In this document: piece by piece, positions 9,406 to 18,282 of the stretch
Position numbering within the stretch: the stretch's first letter is position 1
Layout: the number at the start of each line of letters is the position of its first letter
DNA from: CAYFIW01 sp964500645
GTDB lineage: Bacteria; Chloroflexota; Dehalococcoidia; Lucifugimonadales; UBA826
DNA length: 64,000 nucleotides
NCBI GenBank assembly: GCA_964500645.1
Contig: CAZCOH010000002.1
Span: 1-64,000, forward strand
Direction: 5' to 3'
Translations under genes and position numbers: made by a program
Notes under the pieces: generated by a model
Told to the model about the DNA's origin: nothing
What the model saw: the letters and a program-made list of their open reading frames with translations, nothing else
Database searches by the model: none

Positions 9406-10374
9406 ATGCCTTCAGACCAACCTAGGAATTTAGATCGTGATTGGAATAATGACGTGATTACATATCCTGAACCTGCAGTGGAAATTATCGAGGAAAGTTT
9501 TAGAAAATACGTAATCTTCAATGCAGGCATGGAAAGAATTTTCACGGGTTGCAGATGGGCTGAAGGACCCGTTTGGTTTGGGGATGGGGGATACCTACTT
9601 TTCAGCGATATTCCCAACAATCGAATCTTACGATGGTCTGAAGATACGAACAATGTAAGTGAATACCGAATCCCATCAAATAACTCTAACGGGAATGCCC
9701 GCGATACCCAAGGCAGACTAATAACCTGTGAACACCTAACTAGACGGGTGACTAGAACAGAGCACGACGGATCAATAAGTGTAATAGCCGATTCATTCAG
9801 AAACTTTAAACTGAACGCTCCCAACGATGTAGTCTCACATTCTGATGGCTCAGTATGGTTTACAGACCCAGGCTACGGAATTATGAATGACTATGAAGGA
9901 GATAAAGCGGAATTAGAACTTCCAACCGCTGTTTACCGTATTCATCCAAGTACTGGAGATGTACAGATCATGGCCACTGGACTGATCGGACCAAATGGAT
10001 TGTGCTTCTCACCCAATTTTGACAAATTGTACATAGCAGATTCTGGGTCAACAGACCCGAGATCTATTTTCGTCTACGACGTTACTGACAATGGAACTTC
10101 ACTTTCCAGAGGTCGTATATTCAGAGAAACAGGCTCCGATTCAACCGACGGTATCAGATGTGACATTGACGGTAATCTATGGGCATCATCACAAAGGGGA
10201 ACAAATTCTATTTCTGTTTACTCACCGGAAGCCAAATTAATAGGCAGAATACATCTTCCAGAAATGCCTTCAAATTTAACTTTTGGAGGAATGAAGAAGA
10301 ATAGACTGTTCATCACAGCAAGCCAGTCAGTGTACTCAATCTACACAGGGACCAGAGGAGCATCCCTAGGATAA
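9406..10374 (+). CDS. SMP-30/gluconolactonase family protein
   Basis: A 322-residue six-bladed propeller lactonase. The metal-site pattern of the family is visible: Glu in RWAEGPVWFG, Asn/Asp in NAPNDVVSHSDGSVWFTDPG, and the late Asp in DSTDGIRCDIDGNLW. Relatives hydrolyse sugar or other lactones using a divalent cation. No signal peptide is evident, so it is probably cytoplasmic. The start is ATG at 9406 behind a good ribosome site (TAGGAGAACC). It is convergent with the alcohol dehydrogenase gene at 10490 across 115 bp. The pairing of a lactonase with a sugar-type dehydrogenase suggests carbohydrate oxidation, though the genes are not co-transcribed. Confidence 0.88.
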   Translation: MPSDQPRNLDRDWNNDVITYPEPAVEIIEESFRKYVIFNAGMERIFTGCRWAEGPVWFGDGGYLLFSDIPNNRILRWSEDTNNVSEYRIPSNNSNGNARDTQGRLITCEHLTRRVTRTEHDGSISVIADSFRNFKLNAPNDVVSHSDGSVWFTDPGYGIMNDYEGDKAELELPTAVYRIHPSTGDVQIMATGLIGPNGLCFSPNFDKLYIADSGSTDPRSIFVYDVTDNGTSLSRGRIFRETGSDSTDGIRCDIDGNLWASSQRGTNSISVYSPEAKLIGRIHLPEMPSNLTFGGMKKNRLFITASQSVYSIYTGTRGASLG

Positions 10375-10489
10375 ACTCGGATAACTAGGATGGGGTAACG
10401 TGCCAGCGGAATGAATTGAGTGCCGCTTAAATCCATAACAACGCTGCACTATAATCACGGCCTTGGCACAAGAAGGAACTACCTTTGGC

Positions 10490-11467
10490 TTATAAACCCA
10501 TAACAACTTTGACAATTTCATCTTCGTATTGTTCGTACTGGTCATAAGCGTTCTGTACGTCTTCAAATTTCATTTCATGGGTTTTCATTTCACCAGGATT
10601 CCACCAGCCTCGATCCTTCAAAGCAATCATTCGATCTATATGCCCAATAGGATCTCCGCTTCCAGCCCCAGATGTTGGAATTATCGTGGGAGCATTTCTC
10701 AAGAAATATTGGGTATCAATTTCTGTCATTTTTCCCGACGGACCAGGCTGAATACCAAAAATCATGACTTTCCCATGCTTTGTAGCAGCCCTCAAGGAGG
10801 CATTCAAAGCATCTGGATAACCAGATGCCTCGACAGATATGTCAGCCAATCTTCCACCGGTTATATCCATCAATGCCTCATCTAGATCATTCTTATCTGG
10901 GTTTATGGTATGAGTGGCACCGAACTTTGTTCCCCATTCAAGACGATAATCTAAAGGGTCCACCGCTATGACCTTCCTCGCACCTGCTCTTGCACATATC
11001 GCTGTAAACGATAGCCCAATACTTCCTTGCCCCATTACTACTACGTCTTTTCCCAAGATAGTTCCCATTAATTGACAGGCATAGAGAACCGTCCCTGACG
11101 GTTGGCAAAGAATCCACTCTCCCAGATCCCCATGGTCCGGTACGAGAGCCATCCTCCCTTCGTCGCCAGGATAATATTCAACCAGACCCCCAGGTCCATC
11201 TGCACTTGGTAAAACTATAACTCTCTGTCCTACCTTAAATTTATCTGATTTACTCTCCACGATCGTACCTGCACACTCGTGGCAAGCACCACCATGTCGC
11301 ATAGGGTATTCTTCTTCAGGATGAACAGGACCATATGCATGCCGTATATCACTTCCGCACACTGACCATTTCTCAAGTTTTATAAGGCATTGCCCTTCAA
11401 CTATAGTTGGCGTAGCTATGTCTTCTATTTCTATTTTTTTGGGACTTGTGATCCTTGCTGAAAACAT
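10490..11467 (-). CDS. Zinc-type medium-chain alcohol dehydrogenase lacking the structural zinc motif
   Basis: A 325-residue member of the MDR/threonine dehydrogenase-like group that oxidises a secondary or sugar alcohol with NAD(P). Catalytic zinc ligands are Cys37 (SVCGSDIRH) and the His63-Glu64 pair (ACHECAG). The Rossmann motif GQGSIG is at 146-151. The four-cysteine structural zinc loop that normally follows the HE motif is absent, and the protein is about 20 residues short of the usual 340-350. Start is ATG at 11465-11467. Substrate is unknown; the adjacent convergent lactonase hints at sugars or polyols. Confidence 0.85.
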   Translation of the reverse strand: MFSARITSPKKIEIEDIATPTIVEGQCLIKLEKWSVCGSDIRHAYGPVHPEEEYPMRHGGACHECAGTIVESKSDKFKVGQRVIVLPSADGPGGLVEYYPGDEGRMALVPDHGDLGEWILCQPSGTVLYACQLMGTILGKDVVVMGQGSIGLSFTAICARAGARKVIAVDPLDYRLEWGTKFGATHTINPDKNDLDEALMDITGGRLADISVEASGYPDALNASLRAATKHGKVMIFGIQPGPSGKMTEIDTQYFLRNAPTIIPTSGAGSGDPIGHIDRMIALKDRGWWNPGEMKTHEMKFEDVQNAYDQYEQYEDEIVKVVMGL

Positions 11468-11589
11468 TCCTATTTATTCTCCTATCACACTCTTATATGC
11501 TGGCTAATTCTAGTTACACCTGATTGAATATAGCAAGCTGATACCAAATCTAACCGGAAAAATGATGAGATGAGTGGTAGTACATTTAT

Positions 11590-12078
11590 ATGAACACATT
11601 ATTCAGTTTTCCCGACCCAGTTAACGACTACGCAGCCAGATTCGTTGCTACCATGGTCGTTATCTTAACTCTAAGTTTCCTAGTCACGGCTAACATTTGG
11701 GTATTAATCTTCATCTTATATGGATTCCTAGCGCGGGTATTAACGGGGCCAACACTTAGTCCAATCGGTTTAATCGCTACAAAGATACTGGTTCCCCTTT
11801 TTGGTAATCATGAAAAACTTGTGCCTGGACCACCCAAAAGATTTGCTCAAGCAATCGGACTAGTATTATCAACAGCTGCACTAATTACTTACTTGTCTTC
11901 CGATATAAGTACTACAAGATACCTAATAGGTATATTAGGATTTTTTGCATCTTTGGAAGCATTCATTGGATTCTGTACTGGATGCTACGTATTCGGATGG
12001 ATGATCAGATTCAGATTAATCCCTGAATCAGTATGTGAATCTTGCAAAATTGACTACTCAGAAATTAACGATATTTGA
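11590..12078 (+). CDS. DUF4395 family membrane protein
   Basis: A 162-residue integral membrane protein with about four helices, matching the DUF4395 pattern: FPDPVNDYAARFVA at the N-terminus, LTGPTLSPIG near the middle, then VPGPPKRFAQAIG, and a C-terminal FCTGCYVFG segment with a CxxC-like arrangement followed by a second cysteine pair (VCESC). DUF4395 genes often sit beside thioredoxin or sulfur-transfer genes, but here the partner is a metallo-hydrolase. The stop (TGA, 12076-12078) overlaps the next gene's TTG start, so the two are translationally coupled. Function unknown; a redox or thiol role is only a guess. Confidence 0.8.
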   Translation: MNTLFSFPDPVNDYAARFVATMVVILTLSFLVTANIWVLIFILYGFLARVLTGPTLSPIGLIATKILVPLFGNHEKLVPGPPKRFAQAIGLVLSTAALITYLSSDISTTRYLIGILGFFASLEAFIGFCTGCYVFGWMIRFRLIPESVCESCKIDYSEINDI

Positions 12079-13091
12079 TATTGGAAACCAACAATCCAAA
12101 CACTATAGTACCCGCACCGGTAGACGAAGCCTCCATAACCATCTTGATGGACAATTTTTCCAGTCTGCTGGCACCTGATTTTGGACCGGCGAAACGACTA
12201 AAAACCAAACAACAAATAGTTGCCAGTCACCTTGATGATCAAACTACTAAAGACGCCTTAGTAGCGGAACATGGATTTTCTGCGTGGGTTTCAGTAACAA
12301 ACAATAATAGTACACACAGTATCCTTTTTGATACGGGAATCTCTCCTTTTGGGGTTTCTGAGAACATGTCACGATTAGAGTTAGATCCTAAAAATGTAAC
12401 AGCCTTGGTGATGAGCCATGGGCACAATGATCACACAACAGGTATCCACGGGATTATAAAAGCTCTCCCTTCCGGCAATATCCCGATTATTATCCACCCT
12501 GACTTTTGGAACAGAAGAAGAATTTATTTGCCAGACAGTGACCCTTCTTACCTGCCCACAGTAAATAGATCCAATCTAATAGACAACGGCTTTGACGTTA
12601 TACACGAATCGAAACAACCATCTTTCATACTTGGTAAATCCATACTCATTACCGGTGAAATAGACCGAACCACATCATACGAGATAGGTCTGCAAGGACA
12701 ACAACGGCTTGAAGGGACCCACTGGATACCAGATCCACTCACTTTAGACGATCAAGCAATAATTGTTAATGTAAAAGAAAAAGGTCTAATTATAATTACA
12801 GGATGCGGCCACTCAGGCATAGTGAACATTGCTAGATACGTAAAAAAAATCACCGGTATAAGCAAGATACACGCCTTGATTGGGGGATTCCATTTGCCAG
12901 ACCATCCAAGGTTCCAAAAATTAATTGATTCAACTTTAATAGACTTAAAGAAAATAAACCCTGATTGGATATCCCCATCTCACTGTACCGGATTTGAAGC
13001 TATGAAGAAGTTTTCAGACCATTTCCCCACAGCATTCATTCGAAGCAGCGTCGGCACTTGCTTTAATTTTCAAGCTGGTATCGAAAAATAA
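12075..13091 (+). CDS. MBL-fold metallo-hydrolase, COG1237 type
   Basis: A 338-residue cytoplasmic metallo-beta-lactamase-fold protein. The metal motif is His115-Gly-His117-Asn-Asp119-His120. A later GCGHSGIVN supplies another ligand histidine, and HCTGFEA lies near the C-terminus. This arrangement fits the COG1237 group, named after dihydropterin-ribofuranosyl-aminobenzene phosphate synthase of archaea, though most bacterial members have unknown substrates. The TTG start at 12075 overlaps the stop of the DUF4395 gene; a second TTG at 12081 is an alternative. Its stop codon directly abuts the stop of the convergent cupin gene, with no base between them. Confidence 0.82.
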   Translation: MILETNNPNTIVPAPVDEASITILMDNFSSLLAPDFGPAKRLKTKQQIVASHLDDQTTKDALVAEHGFSAWVSVTNNNSTHSILFDTGISPFGVSENMSRLELDPKNVTALVMSHGHNDHTTGIHGIIKALPSGNIPIIIHPDFWNRRRIYLPDSDPSYLPTVNRSNLIDNGFDVIHESKQPSFILGKSILITGEIDRTTSYEIGLQGQQRLEGTHWIPDPLTLDDQAIIVNVKEKGLIIITGCGHSGIVNIARYVKKITGISKIHALIGGFHLPDHPRFQKLIDSTLIDLKKINPDWISPSHCTGFEAMKKFSDHFPTAFIRSSVGTCFNFQAGIEK

Positions 13092-13463
13092 CTATTCCGG
13101 CAAAAACATCTCTGTTTCACTGTCAGGTCGCGTTAAAGAAATATGGAAGAAATCATGACCGTCTGAAGCCCCATGCCAGTGTTTTTCACCAGCGGGAATG
13201 AAGGCCGTGTCTCCTGCATTCATCTCGACTTCCTCCGACTCATTGGCAACTATCCCGACTCCATGAGTCGCAAATAAAATCTGATCACTTGTATGAGTAT
13301 GAAAATGGTTTTTAGCCCCACCATAGAACGACACTAGTGAGAAGTTATATTGATCAGTTTTAGGAGATCCAACCAAAGGTTGCCTAGTCACTTTTCCACC
13401 ATAAAACAGGGGTGCATTGCTCGCATCATCTGGAGTAACATCATCTTTTCTTACAACATCCAT
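13092..13463 (-). CDS. Small single-domain cupin protein
   Basis: A 123-residue cupin. The metal-binding histidines of motif 1 are visible as His53, His55 and His57 with Gln61 (NHFHTHTSDQ). Motif 2 holds PAGEKHWHGAS with His95 and His97. Such proteins bind a divalent metal and act as isomerases, dioxygenases or ligand sensors. Nothing in the sequence selects between these. Start is ATG at 13461-13463 with a good ribosome site (AGGAG). It is a lone gene, convergent with the metallo-hydrolase and 185 bp from the amidase. Confidence 0.85.
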   Translation of the reverse strand: MDVVRKDDVTPDDASNAPLFYGGKVTRQPLVGSPKTDQYNFSLVSFYGGAKNHFHTHTSDQILFATHGVGIVANESEEVEMNAGDTAFIPAGEKHWHGASDGHDFFHISLTRPDSETEMFLPE

Positions 13464-13648
13464 AAATAAACTCCTAAACTCATCCTAATTTTTATTATTC
13501 TAATTAAACGTTAACTATAGAACCGATTCAGTCAACACATCAACGAATATACCGCTAACTAGAAATATCAACAACAACTTTATAATCCTTAAGGCTCATC
13601 CTTATCTAGGACTAAACAAAAATATATTTAAACCAATCCAGAATTTAG

Positions 13649-15088
13649 TTACGAAATTTCAGGTCTTAAATGCGACCAGGGATTTACAGCCTCAAAAGCG
13701 GCAGATGCTGTAATTACAGTTTCTTCGTCTCCATATTTTCCTATTATGTGTAGTCCGACGGGGAGCCCTCCAGATGTCATACCAGCTGGAATGCTAGCCG
13801 CTGGATTTCCAGCTGAATTTATAGGGTATGTGAAAGGAAGACAACCCCAAGAGCCATCTAGTTCAGAACCCTCAATTGCAAGTGGTGGATTTCCGCATTC
13901 ATATGGGGGTACAGCCATGGTGGGAGATATCAATATATCAAACTTCTCAAACTGATCATCCAGGGCCTGTCTTATGGTGTTGATGTTAGCTATTGCCTTA
14001 CTAAAATCAGCGGCACTGAGAGAACTCCCAAAATCATAAATGTCATTTGCATAGTCTGTCATATCTTCAGATCGACTGGGCCAATACTCAGAGTTAGAAG
14101 CCAAACTCATCGTAGAAAAAAGCACCATCCAGTGTTCGAAAGGATCTTCGATAGAGAAAGTAGAATTTTCAACCTTGCAGCCAATATCCGAGAAGGATTT
14201 GACCGCAGTTTCACATATTTTAAGAACTTCGGGATCGACTTTTGCATAGCCGAAATCGGGAGTCCATCCAATTTTTAGTTCGCTGATATTTTTCTGTTTG
14301 CTAGGGTCAGCAAAAGATGAAAAATCAGGCACATCTACCCTTAAGGAAGATACATCTCGTGGATCATATCCTGACATAACTTGAAGTAGCAGGGCACAAT
14401 CATAGACAGAACGAGCCATGGGACCCGATTGACTTGTCTGGTTAGAAATAGGGGGATTTAATACAGGATATCTAGGTACTCTTCCCTGACTGGGTTTTAT
14501 GCCATATGTCCCTGTAAAACTAGCTGGGATTCTTATGGAACCTCCACCATCAGATCCCGTAGCAATGGTACACATACCAGAAATTAAAGCTGCAGCTGCT
14601 CCGCCACTAGACCCACCTGATGTCTTTGAGATATCCCAAGGATTCCTACAATGATCACCCAAACGGTTTCTGGTTTCCCCCAATAGACCAAATTCCGGGG
14701 TATTGCTCTTACCCAGAATTATCGCACCTGATGCCTTTACTCTCTCGACAACAATAGAATCTTCAACAGGTATTCTATCCTCGTAAATCAACGATCCACT
14801 TGTTGTTCTCAAGCCCTCTGTTAGCTCTAAGTCCTTGATACTGATTGGTATTCCTTCCAATATACCTTCGGAATCTCCACTCAATATATTTGCTTCTGCC
14901 CTTACTGCTTGTTCACGGGCCTGAGAAAAATTGAGCTCAAGGAATGCGTTTAATTTCCCATCCAATTTACCAATCCGGTCTATAAACAGTTCCGTCATTT
15001 CTACAGGAGATACTTGTCTCGTTCGATAAAGTTCAAGAAGTTCCCTTACAGAGGCATAAGCTAAATTATTTGTACTTTCAAAATCCAT
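13649..15088 (-). CDS. Amidase (amidase signature family)
   Basis: A 479-residue amidase-signature hydrolase. The full catalytic triad is present with canonical spacing: Lys85 (SIKD), cis-Ser160 (SGGSSGG) and nucleophile Ser184 (DGGGSIRIP). The family hydrolyses linear amides to acids and ammonia. No signal peptide is seen. It is not accompanied by gatB or gatC, and the tail lacks the GatA pattern, so it is likely a catabolic amidase rather than the tRNA-dependent amidotransferase subunit. It lies 59 bp downstream of serS on the same strand and may be read from the same transcript. Start is ATG at 15086-15088. Confidence 0.88.
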   Translation of the reverse strand: MDFESTNNLAYASVRELLELYRTRQVSPVEMTELFIDRIGKLDGKLNAFLELNFSQAREQAVRAEANILSGDSEGILEGIPISIKDLELTEGLRTTSGSLIYEDRIPVEDSIVVERVKASGAIILGKSNTPEFGLLGETRNRLGDHCRNPWDISKTSGGSSGGAAAALISGMCTIATGSDGGGSIRIPASFTGTYGIKPSQGRVPRYPVLNPPISNQTSQSGPMARSVYDCALLLQVMSGYDPRDVSSLRVDVPDFSSFADPSKQKNISELKIGWTPDFGYAKVDPEVLKICETAVKSFSDIGCKVENSTFSIEDPFEHWMVLFSTMSLASNSEYWPSRSEDMTDYANDIYDFGSSLSAADFSKAIANINTIRQALDDQFEKFDILISPTMAVPPYECGNPPLAIEGSELDGSWGCLPFTYPINSAGNPAASIPAGMTSGGLPVGLHIIGKYGDEETVITASAAFEAVNPWSHLRPEIS

Positions 15089-15147
15089 AAGAACTTCCCT
15101 ATATAGATACTATGTAGAAATTATTTATCTCATTGGAATACAAACAA

Positions 15148-16416
15148 TTAGCTCCCAACCGATATTTTATCGAAACCAGTCAAAGACCTTAGCACTTCAG
15201 GAACAGTAACCGAGCCATCCTCTTGCTGGTAATTTTCAAGGATAGCAATCAGAACTCTTGGCACGGCTAGCCCAGAACCATTCAGGGTATGAACTAATCT
15301 CGGTCGTCCCCCTGATTCAGGCCTGTAGCGTATTGCAGACCGTCTTGACTGAAAGTCTGTACAATTTGAGCAAGAAGATACCTCAAGCCACTCTGAGGTC
15401 CCAGAGGCCCACATTTCAACATCGTAGCTTTTAGAAGCAGCAAATCCTAGATCACCCGTGCAGAGTTCCAATACCCTGTGAGGTATTTTTAAAATCTCAC
15501 ACACTCTCTCTGCATCCTTGACCAATTTTTCCAATTCTTCATCGGAAGATTCAGGTTTGACAAACTTATACATTTCGACTTTATCGAATTGATGTACCCT
15601 TTTTATTCCTCTAGTATCCCTCCCCGCTGAAAATTTCTCCCTCCTCCAACACGGTGTATGAGAAACATATCGTAAAGGTAGGTCAGATTCCTCAATAATT
15701 TCACCCCGAAACAATCCCGTAATTGGTGCTTCGGCGGTAGGGACCATAAACAGATCGTCTTCTTCATCATGGTACATATTTTCCTCGAAATGAGGTAAAT
15801 GACTCGACCCTTTAACTGTTTCTCGATTTACCATAAACGGCAAATACAACTCATCGTAATTATGATTGTTTACATGAAGGTCCAACATCCAAGAAATAAC
15901 CGCTCTTTGTAGCGTGGCCCCTTTTCCTTTTAAAACATAAAATCTCGATTGTGATAATTTCACTCCACGTTGAAAATCAATAATCCCCAAGTCCTCGCCA
16001 ATTTCCCAATGAGGCTTAGGTTTAAAAGAGAAAGAGGAAACTTCTCCTATAGTACGAACAACAATATTCTTACTTTCGTCTTGCCCAACGGGCGATGTAT
16101 CACTGGGAACATTAGGAATATCCAGAAGGATCGAATCGAGATTTTCAGCAAGTCGTTTTTCGTCATTTTCAAGAATTTTTATTCGGGAACCAACCACTCG
16201 CATTTCCTCAATCAATTCTTTTGGTTTATCCCTGGTTTTACCAAGTTCCCGCGACACATCATTTCTCTTAGCCCTCAGATTATCAATTTCGGTAATAGCT
16301 GAGCGTCGACGACGATCTAAATCAATAGCCTCATCAATCCTAAATTCTTGGCCTCTTTTTTCTCCAGAATCTCGTAAAACATCTGGTCTTTCACGAATCA
16401 GATCAATATCGATCAC
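15148..16416 (-). CDS. serS: Seryl-tRNA synthetase
   Basis: Class II aminoacyl-tRNA synthetase charging tRNA-Ser (and tRNA-Sec where present). The 422-residue protein has the N-terminal coiled-coil tRNA-binding arm (about residues 30-100, rich in Arg, Lys and Glu), then the catalytic core. The core contains TAEAPITGLFRGEI, the motif 2 stretch HTPCWRREKFSAGRDTRGI and a C-terminal motif 3 (NGSGLAVPRVLIAILENYQ). The start is a GTG at 16414-16416, preceded by GGGAGA at nine-base spacing; the ATG one frame over stops at once. No T-box consensus was found in the leader. It begins a long divergent intergenic region. Confidence 0.96.
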   Translation of the reverse strand: MIDIDLIRERPDVLRDSGEKRGQEFRIDEAIDLDRRRRSAITEIDNLRAKRNDVSRELGKTRDKPKELIEEMRVVGSRIKILENDEKRLAENLDSILLDIPNVPSDTSPVGQDESKNIVVRTIGEVSSFSFKPKPHWEIGEDLGIIDFQRGVKLSQSRFYVLKGKGATLQRAVISWMLDLHVNNHNYDELYLPFMVNRETVKGSSHLPHFEENMYHDEEDDLFMVPTAEAPITGLFRGEIIEESDLPLRYVSHTPCWRREKFSAGRDTRGIKRVHQFDKVEMYKFVKPESSDEELEKLVKDAERVCEILKIPHRVLELCTGDLGFAASKSYDVEMWASGTSEWLEVSSCSNCTDFQSRRSAIRYRPESGGRPRLVHTLNGSGLAVPRVLIAILENYQQEDGSVTVPEVLRSLTGFDKISVGS

Positions 16417-16958
16417 ATTATTTGTCTCCCTTACACGTGAGAAGCCTTAAAATCGTAATTCCATTTTATATTAAACGTAAAATGAAACTCAGCCAAAGAT
16501 ATTTTTATTTCAAGGGAAAATAGAAACATATATGGCTATGGCGAAGAAATTACAACTTCTGTTTTTCATATTGAAACATACAGGAAACATCATTCATAAA
16601 TTTAGTGACGAATCTCACAACATACCGACTCATTAAGGGTTTTCGGTTGCACATTATCAAACATATTTACGTTTGTCGTCGTCATGGAAACGTTTAGATT
16701 GACAATATTCCCTAATCATCGATAATTATCTGTGAAAGGTTTCTAGGTGAAGGTAACAAAATAAATTTTCTATAGTTGCATTTGTGAATCCCCTTGAGAG
16801 GCGTGGCATGGCCCATAACTCAGGGCTGAGTATGGTCGCCCAAATTTTTGGTTTCTTGTAGGTCCCCATCAAACGTAAGAATTTTCATGCTTGCAAAAAA
16901 AATCTTAGTGTTAGACGTATAATGCGGTCCAAAATCACTCCCAGCATGAGGTCAACTT
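16417..16958. other. Divergent intergenic region with unexplained hairpin
   Basis: A 542-bp gap between divergent serS and the 117-residue gene. The half next to serS is AT-rich and shows nothing beyond a possible TATAAA-type -10 (on the minus strand, 16474-16479). The right half contains a distinct GC-richer block with a near-perfect hairpin at 16813-16835 (arms CCATAACTCAG and CTGAGTATGG, one bulged A), plus possible outer GGC/GCC pairing at 16805 and 16838. A T-run follows at 16844-16848. No tRNA, T-box or SRP RNA consensus was seen. Confidence 0.6.
16918..16923 (+). promoter_or_regulatory. Consensus -10 box (TATAAT) for the 117-residue gene
   Basis: An exact TATAAT lies 36 bp before the TTG start at 16959. 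The nearest -35-like string, TTGCAA at 16891-16896, is 21 bp away, which is longer than ideal, so the -10 is the convincing part. It would give a leader of about 30 nt containing the GAGGTC ribosome site. Confidence 0.45.
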
Positions 16959-17312
16959 TTGGTTACAGTATCCCAATACGCGGAAGATTTGATATCAATC
17001 CCTAGGGCCCACGTTAGAATGGAATTTTCTCAAGATGAAATGGGAATATTACTGACTCACGATGAAAACCTCTTAGTCCGATGCCCCCTAACGGAATACG
17101 GAATGGCTGCAGCAGGTTTCATGTCTGAAGCTATGGGCGTTAAAATCCCAGCCTTGGGAGAATCTACCCCTGTGAGAGTATCTACTGGAGTACTTTTCAG
17201 AGTTATTTCTATTGCTCAATTAGACTACAGTATTGAGGAATCTATGGTGATACTCACAAGGATGCTTGAGGAGGCGGAACTTCAAAGAGGCAGAGCTGGC
17301 GGATCTGAATAA
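16959..17312 (+). CDS. Conserved-looking hypothetical protein, 117 residues
   Basis: I do not recognise this family. The product is acidic, with no signal peptide or membrane segment. It looks like a compact alpha/beta protein (MEFSQDEMGILLTHDENLLV, then helical SIEESMVILTRMLEEAEL). The start is TTG at 16959 with GAGGTC seven bases upstream; an exact -10 box precedes it. It stands alone, 116 bp before the fatty-acid cassette, and could be its first gene or a separate unit. The good translation signals, normal codon use and lack of an opposing frame argue it is real. Confidence 0.65.
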   Translation: MVTVSQYAEDLISIPRAHVRMEFSQDEMGILLTHDENLLVRCPLTEYGMAAAGFMSEAMGVKIPALGESTPVRVSTGVLFRVISIAQLDYSIEESMVILTRMLEEAELQRGRAGGSE

Positions 17313-17428
17313 CTAAGTTTTAGTGGGTCGATTACGATTGATAGCTCCACAGATTCGACACTATAATCCTGACTGAAAGATTTATTTAATAAACTCACGC
17401 TACTCATAACTGAGGAAAATTTTACGAC

Positions 17429-17866
17429 ATGGCTTCTGAAGAACCTGACATTTCAACTATCGACTATGGCTCGCTCTCTACTGGTGAAACAATATCAAAA
17501 AGAACATATTTAATAGACCTGGAATCTGTTACCAAGTACAGGAATGCTGTCCAAGATAATATACCTTCAGAAAATCGGGAAGAATCCATTGCTGGCGATA
17601 ACTTTGCGCCCCCTATGTCAATCGCTGCTTTAAGCCTAAAGGGAGTGGTAAATGACCTTAAAATTCCAGGAGGAACCCTCCACACCGGTCAAGAGATCAA
17701 TTTTCTATCAAAAGTTCCTATAGGAGAGACCCTCGTCTGCACAGCAACTCTTAATTCAAACACTGTTAGAGCCGAATGGAGATTTATGGTCGTGAAACTT
17801 GTCGTATGCGATTCCAAAGGAACCACAGTCATGGCCGGAAAAAGTACAATAATGATCCCAGCGTAA
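17429..17866 (+). CDS. HadA-like hot-dog dehydratase subunit (MaoC N-terminal type)
   Basis: A 145-residue hot-dog protein resembling the non-catalytic HadA/HadC subunit of actinobacterial 3-hydroxyacyl-ACP dehydratase (MaoC_dehydrat_N, FAS1-like dehydratase domain). Recognisable parts are KRTYLIDLESVTKYRNAV, the APPMSIAAL turn and GGTLHTGQEINFLSKVPIGE. It lacks the catalytic Asp/His pair, which the next gene supplies. In mycobacteria such subunits pair as HadA-HadB to dehydrate beta-hydroxyacyl-ACP in fatty-acid synthesis. The two genes here are five bases apart, matching an obligate heterodimer. Start is ATG at 17429. Domain class is fairly sure; the ACP-linked role is inferred from plsX, fabG and fabL downstream. 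Confidence 0.75.
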   Translation: MASEEPDISTIDYGSLSTGETISKRTYLIDLESVTKYRNAVQDNIPSENREESIAGDNFAPPMSIAALSLKGVVNDLKIPGGTLHTGQEINFLSKVPIGETLVCTATLNSNTVRAEWRFMVVKLVVCDSKGTTVMAGKSTIMIPA

Positions 17867-17871
17867 AACCT

Positions 17872-18255
17872 ATGAAAATCTCACCCATAGAAAAAAACAT
17901 TAATAAAGAGCAAATACATTCCTATGCGGAAGCTTCAGGTGACTTCAATCCGATACACGTGGATGAAGAATTTGGTAGAAGTTCCCCATTTGGGAAAAAC
18001 ATTGCACACGGGATGATGATAGCTGCGACAATTTCCGAGCTGATGACCAATGCGTACCCTGAAACCTGGGCGAAAACAGGGAGTATGAAGATTAGATTTA
18101 AGGCTCCTGTATTTCCAGGAGACACTATCACAACTTCTGCAGAAGTCCAGAAAGTTTTGGAAATCCCTGACGGAAGAGAAATTAGGTATATAGTTACGAT
18201 TAAAAGGCAAACTGGCGACGTGGCCATATCTGGGACCGCATCAGTAATTACATAA
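17872..18255 (+). CDS. HadB-like catalytic (R)-hydroxyacyl dehydratase subunit (MaoC)
   Basis: A 127-residue MaoC-type hot-dog protein. It carries the hydratase-2 motif: Asp24 and His29 in SGDFNPIHVDEE, followed by NIAHGMMIA. This closely resembles mycobacterial HadB, which dehydrates 3-hydroxyacyl-ACP. I set the start at the ATG 17872-17874, five bases after the HadA-like stop, because the longer frame (from 17776) lies inside the preceding gene. It probably forms a heterodimer with the preceding product and provides the third step of chain elongation, in place of FabZ/FabA, which are not seen here. An alternative is an (R)-enoyl-CoA hydratase feeding PHA or beta-oxidation. Confidence 0.8.
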   Translation: MKISPIEKNINKEQIHSYAEASGDFNPIHVDEEFGRSSPFGKNIAHGMMIAATISELMTNAYPETWAKTGSMKIRFKAPVFPGDTITTSAEVQKVLEIPDGREIRYIVTIKRQTGDVAISGTASVIT

Positions 18256-18282
18256 ATAACCACTCATATTGGAGACTAATTA

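Noticed and set aside
9375..9824. 149-codon minus-strand frame over the SMP-30 gene
   Set aside because: Lies opposite a gene with clear family motifs; no start signals or recognisable domain.
16417..16700. Possible T-box riboswitch upstream of serS
   Set aside because: The GGGTGGNACCGCG-type antiterminator consensus is absent on the relevant strand.
17776..17871. N-terminal extension of the HadB-like gene
   Set aside because: It would overlap 90 bp of the HadA-like gene; the ATG at 17872 matches the N-terminus of the family.
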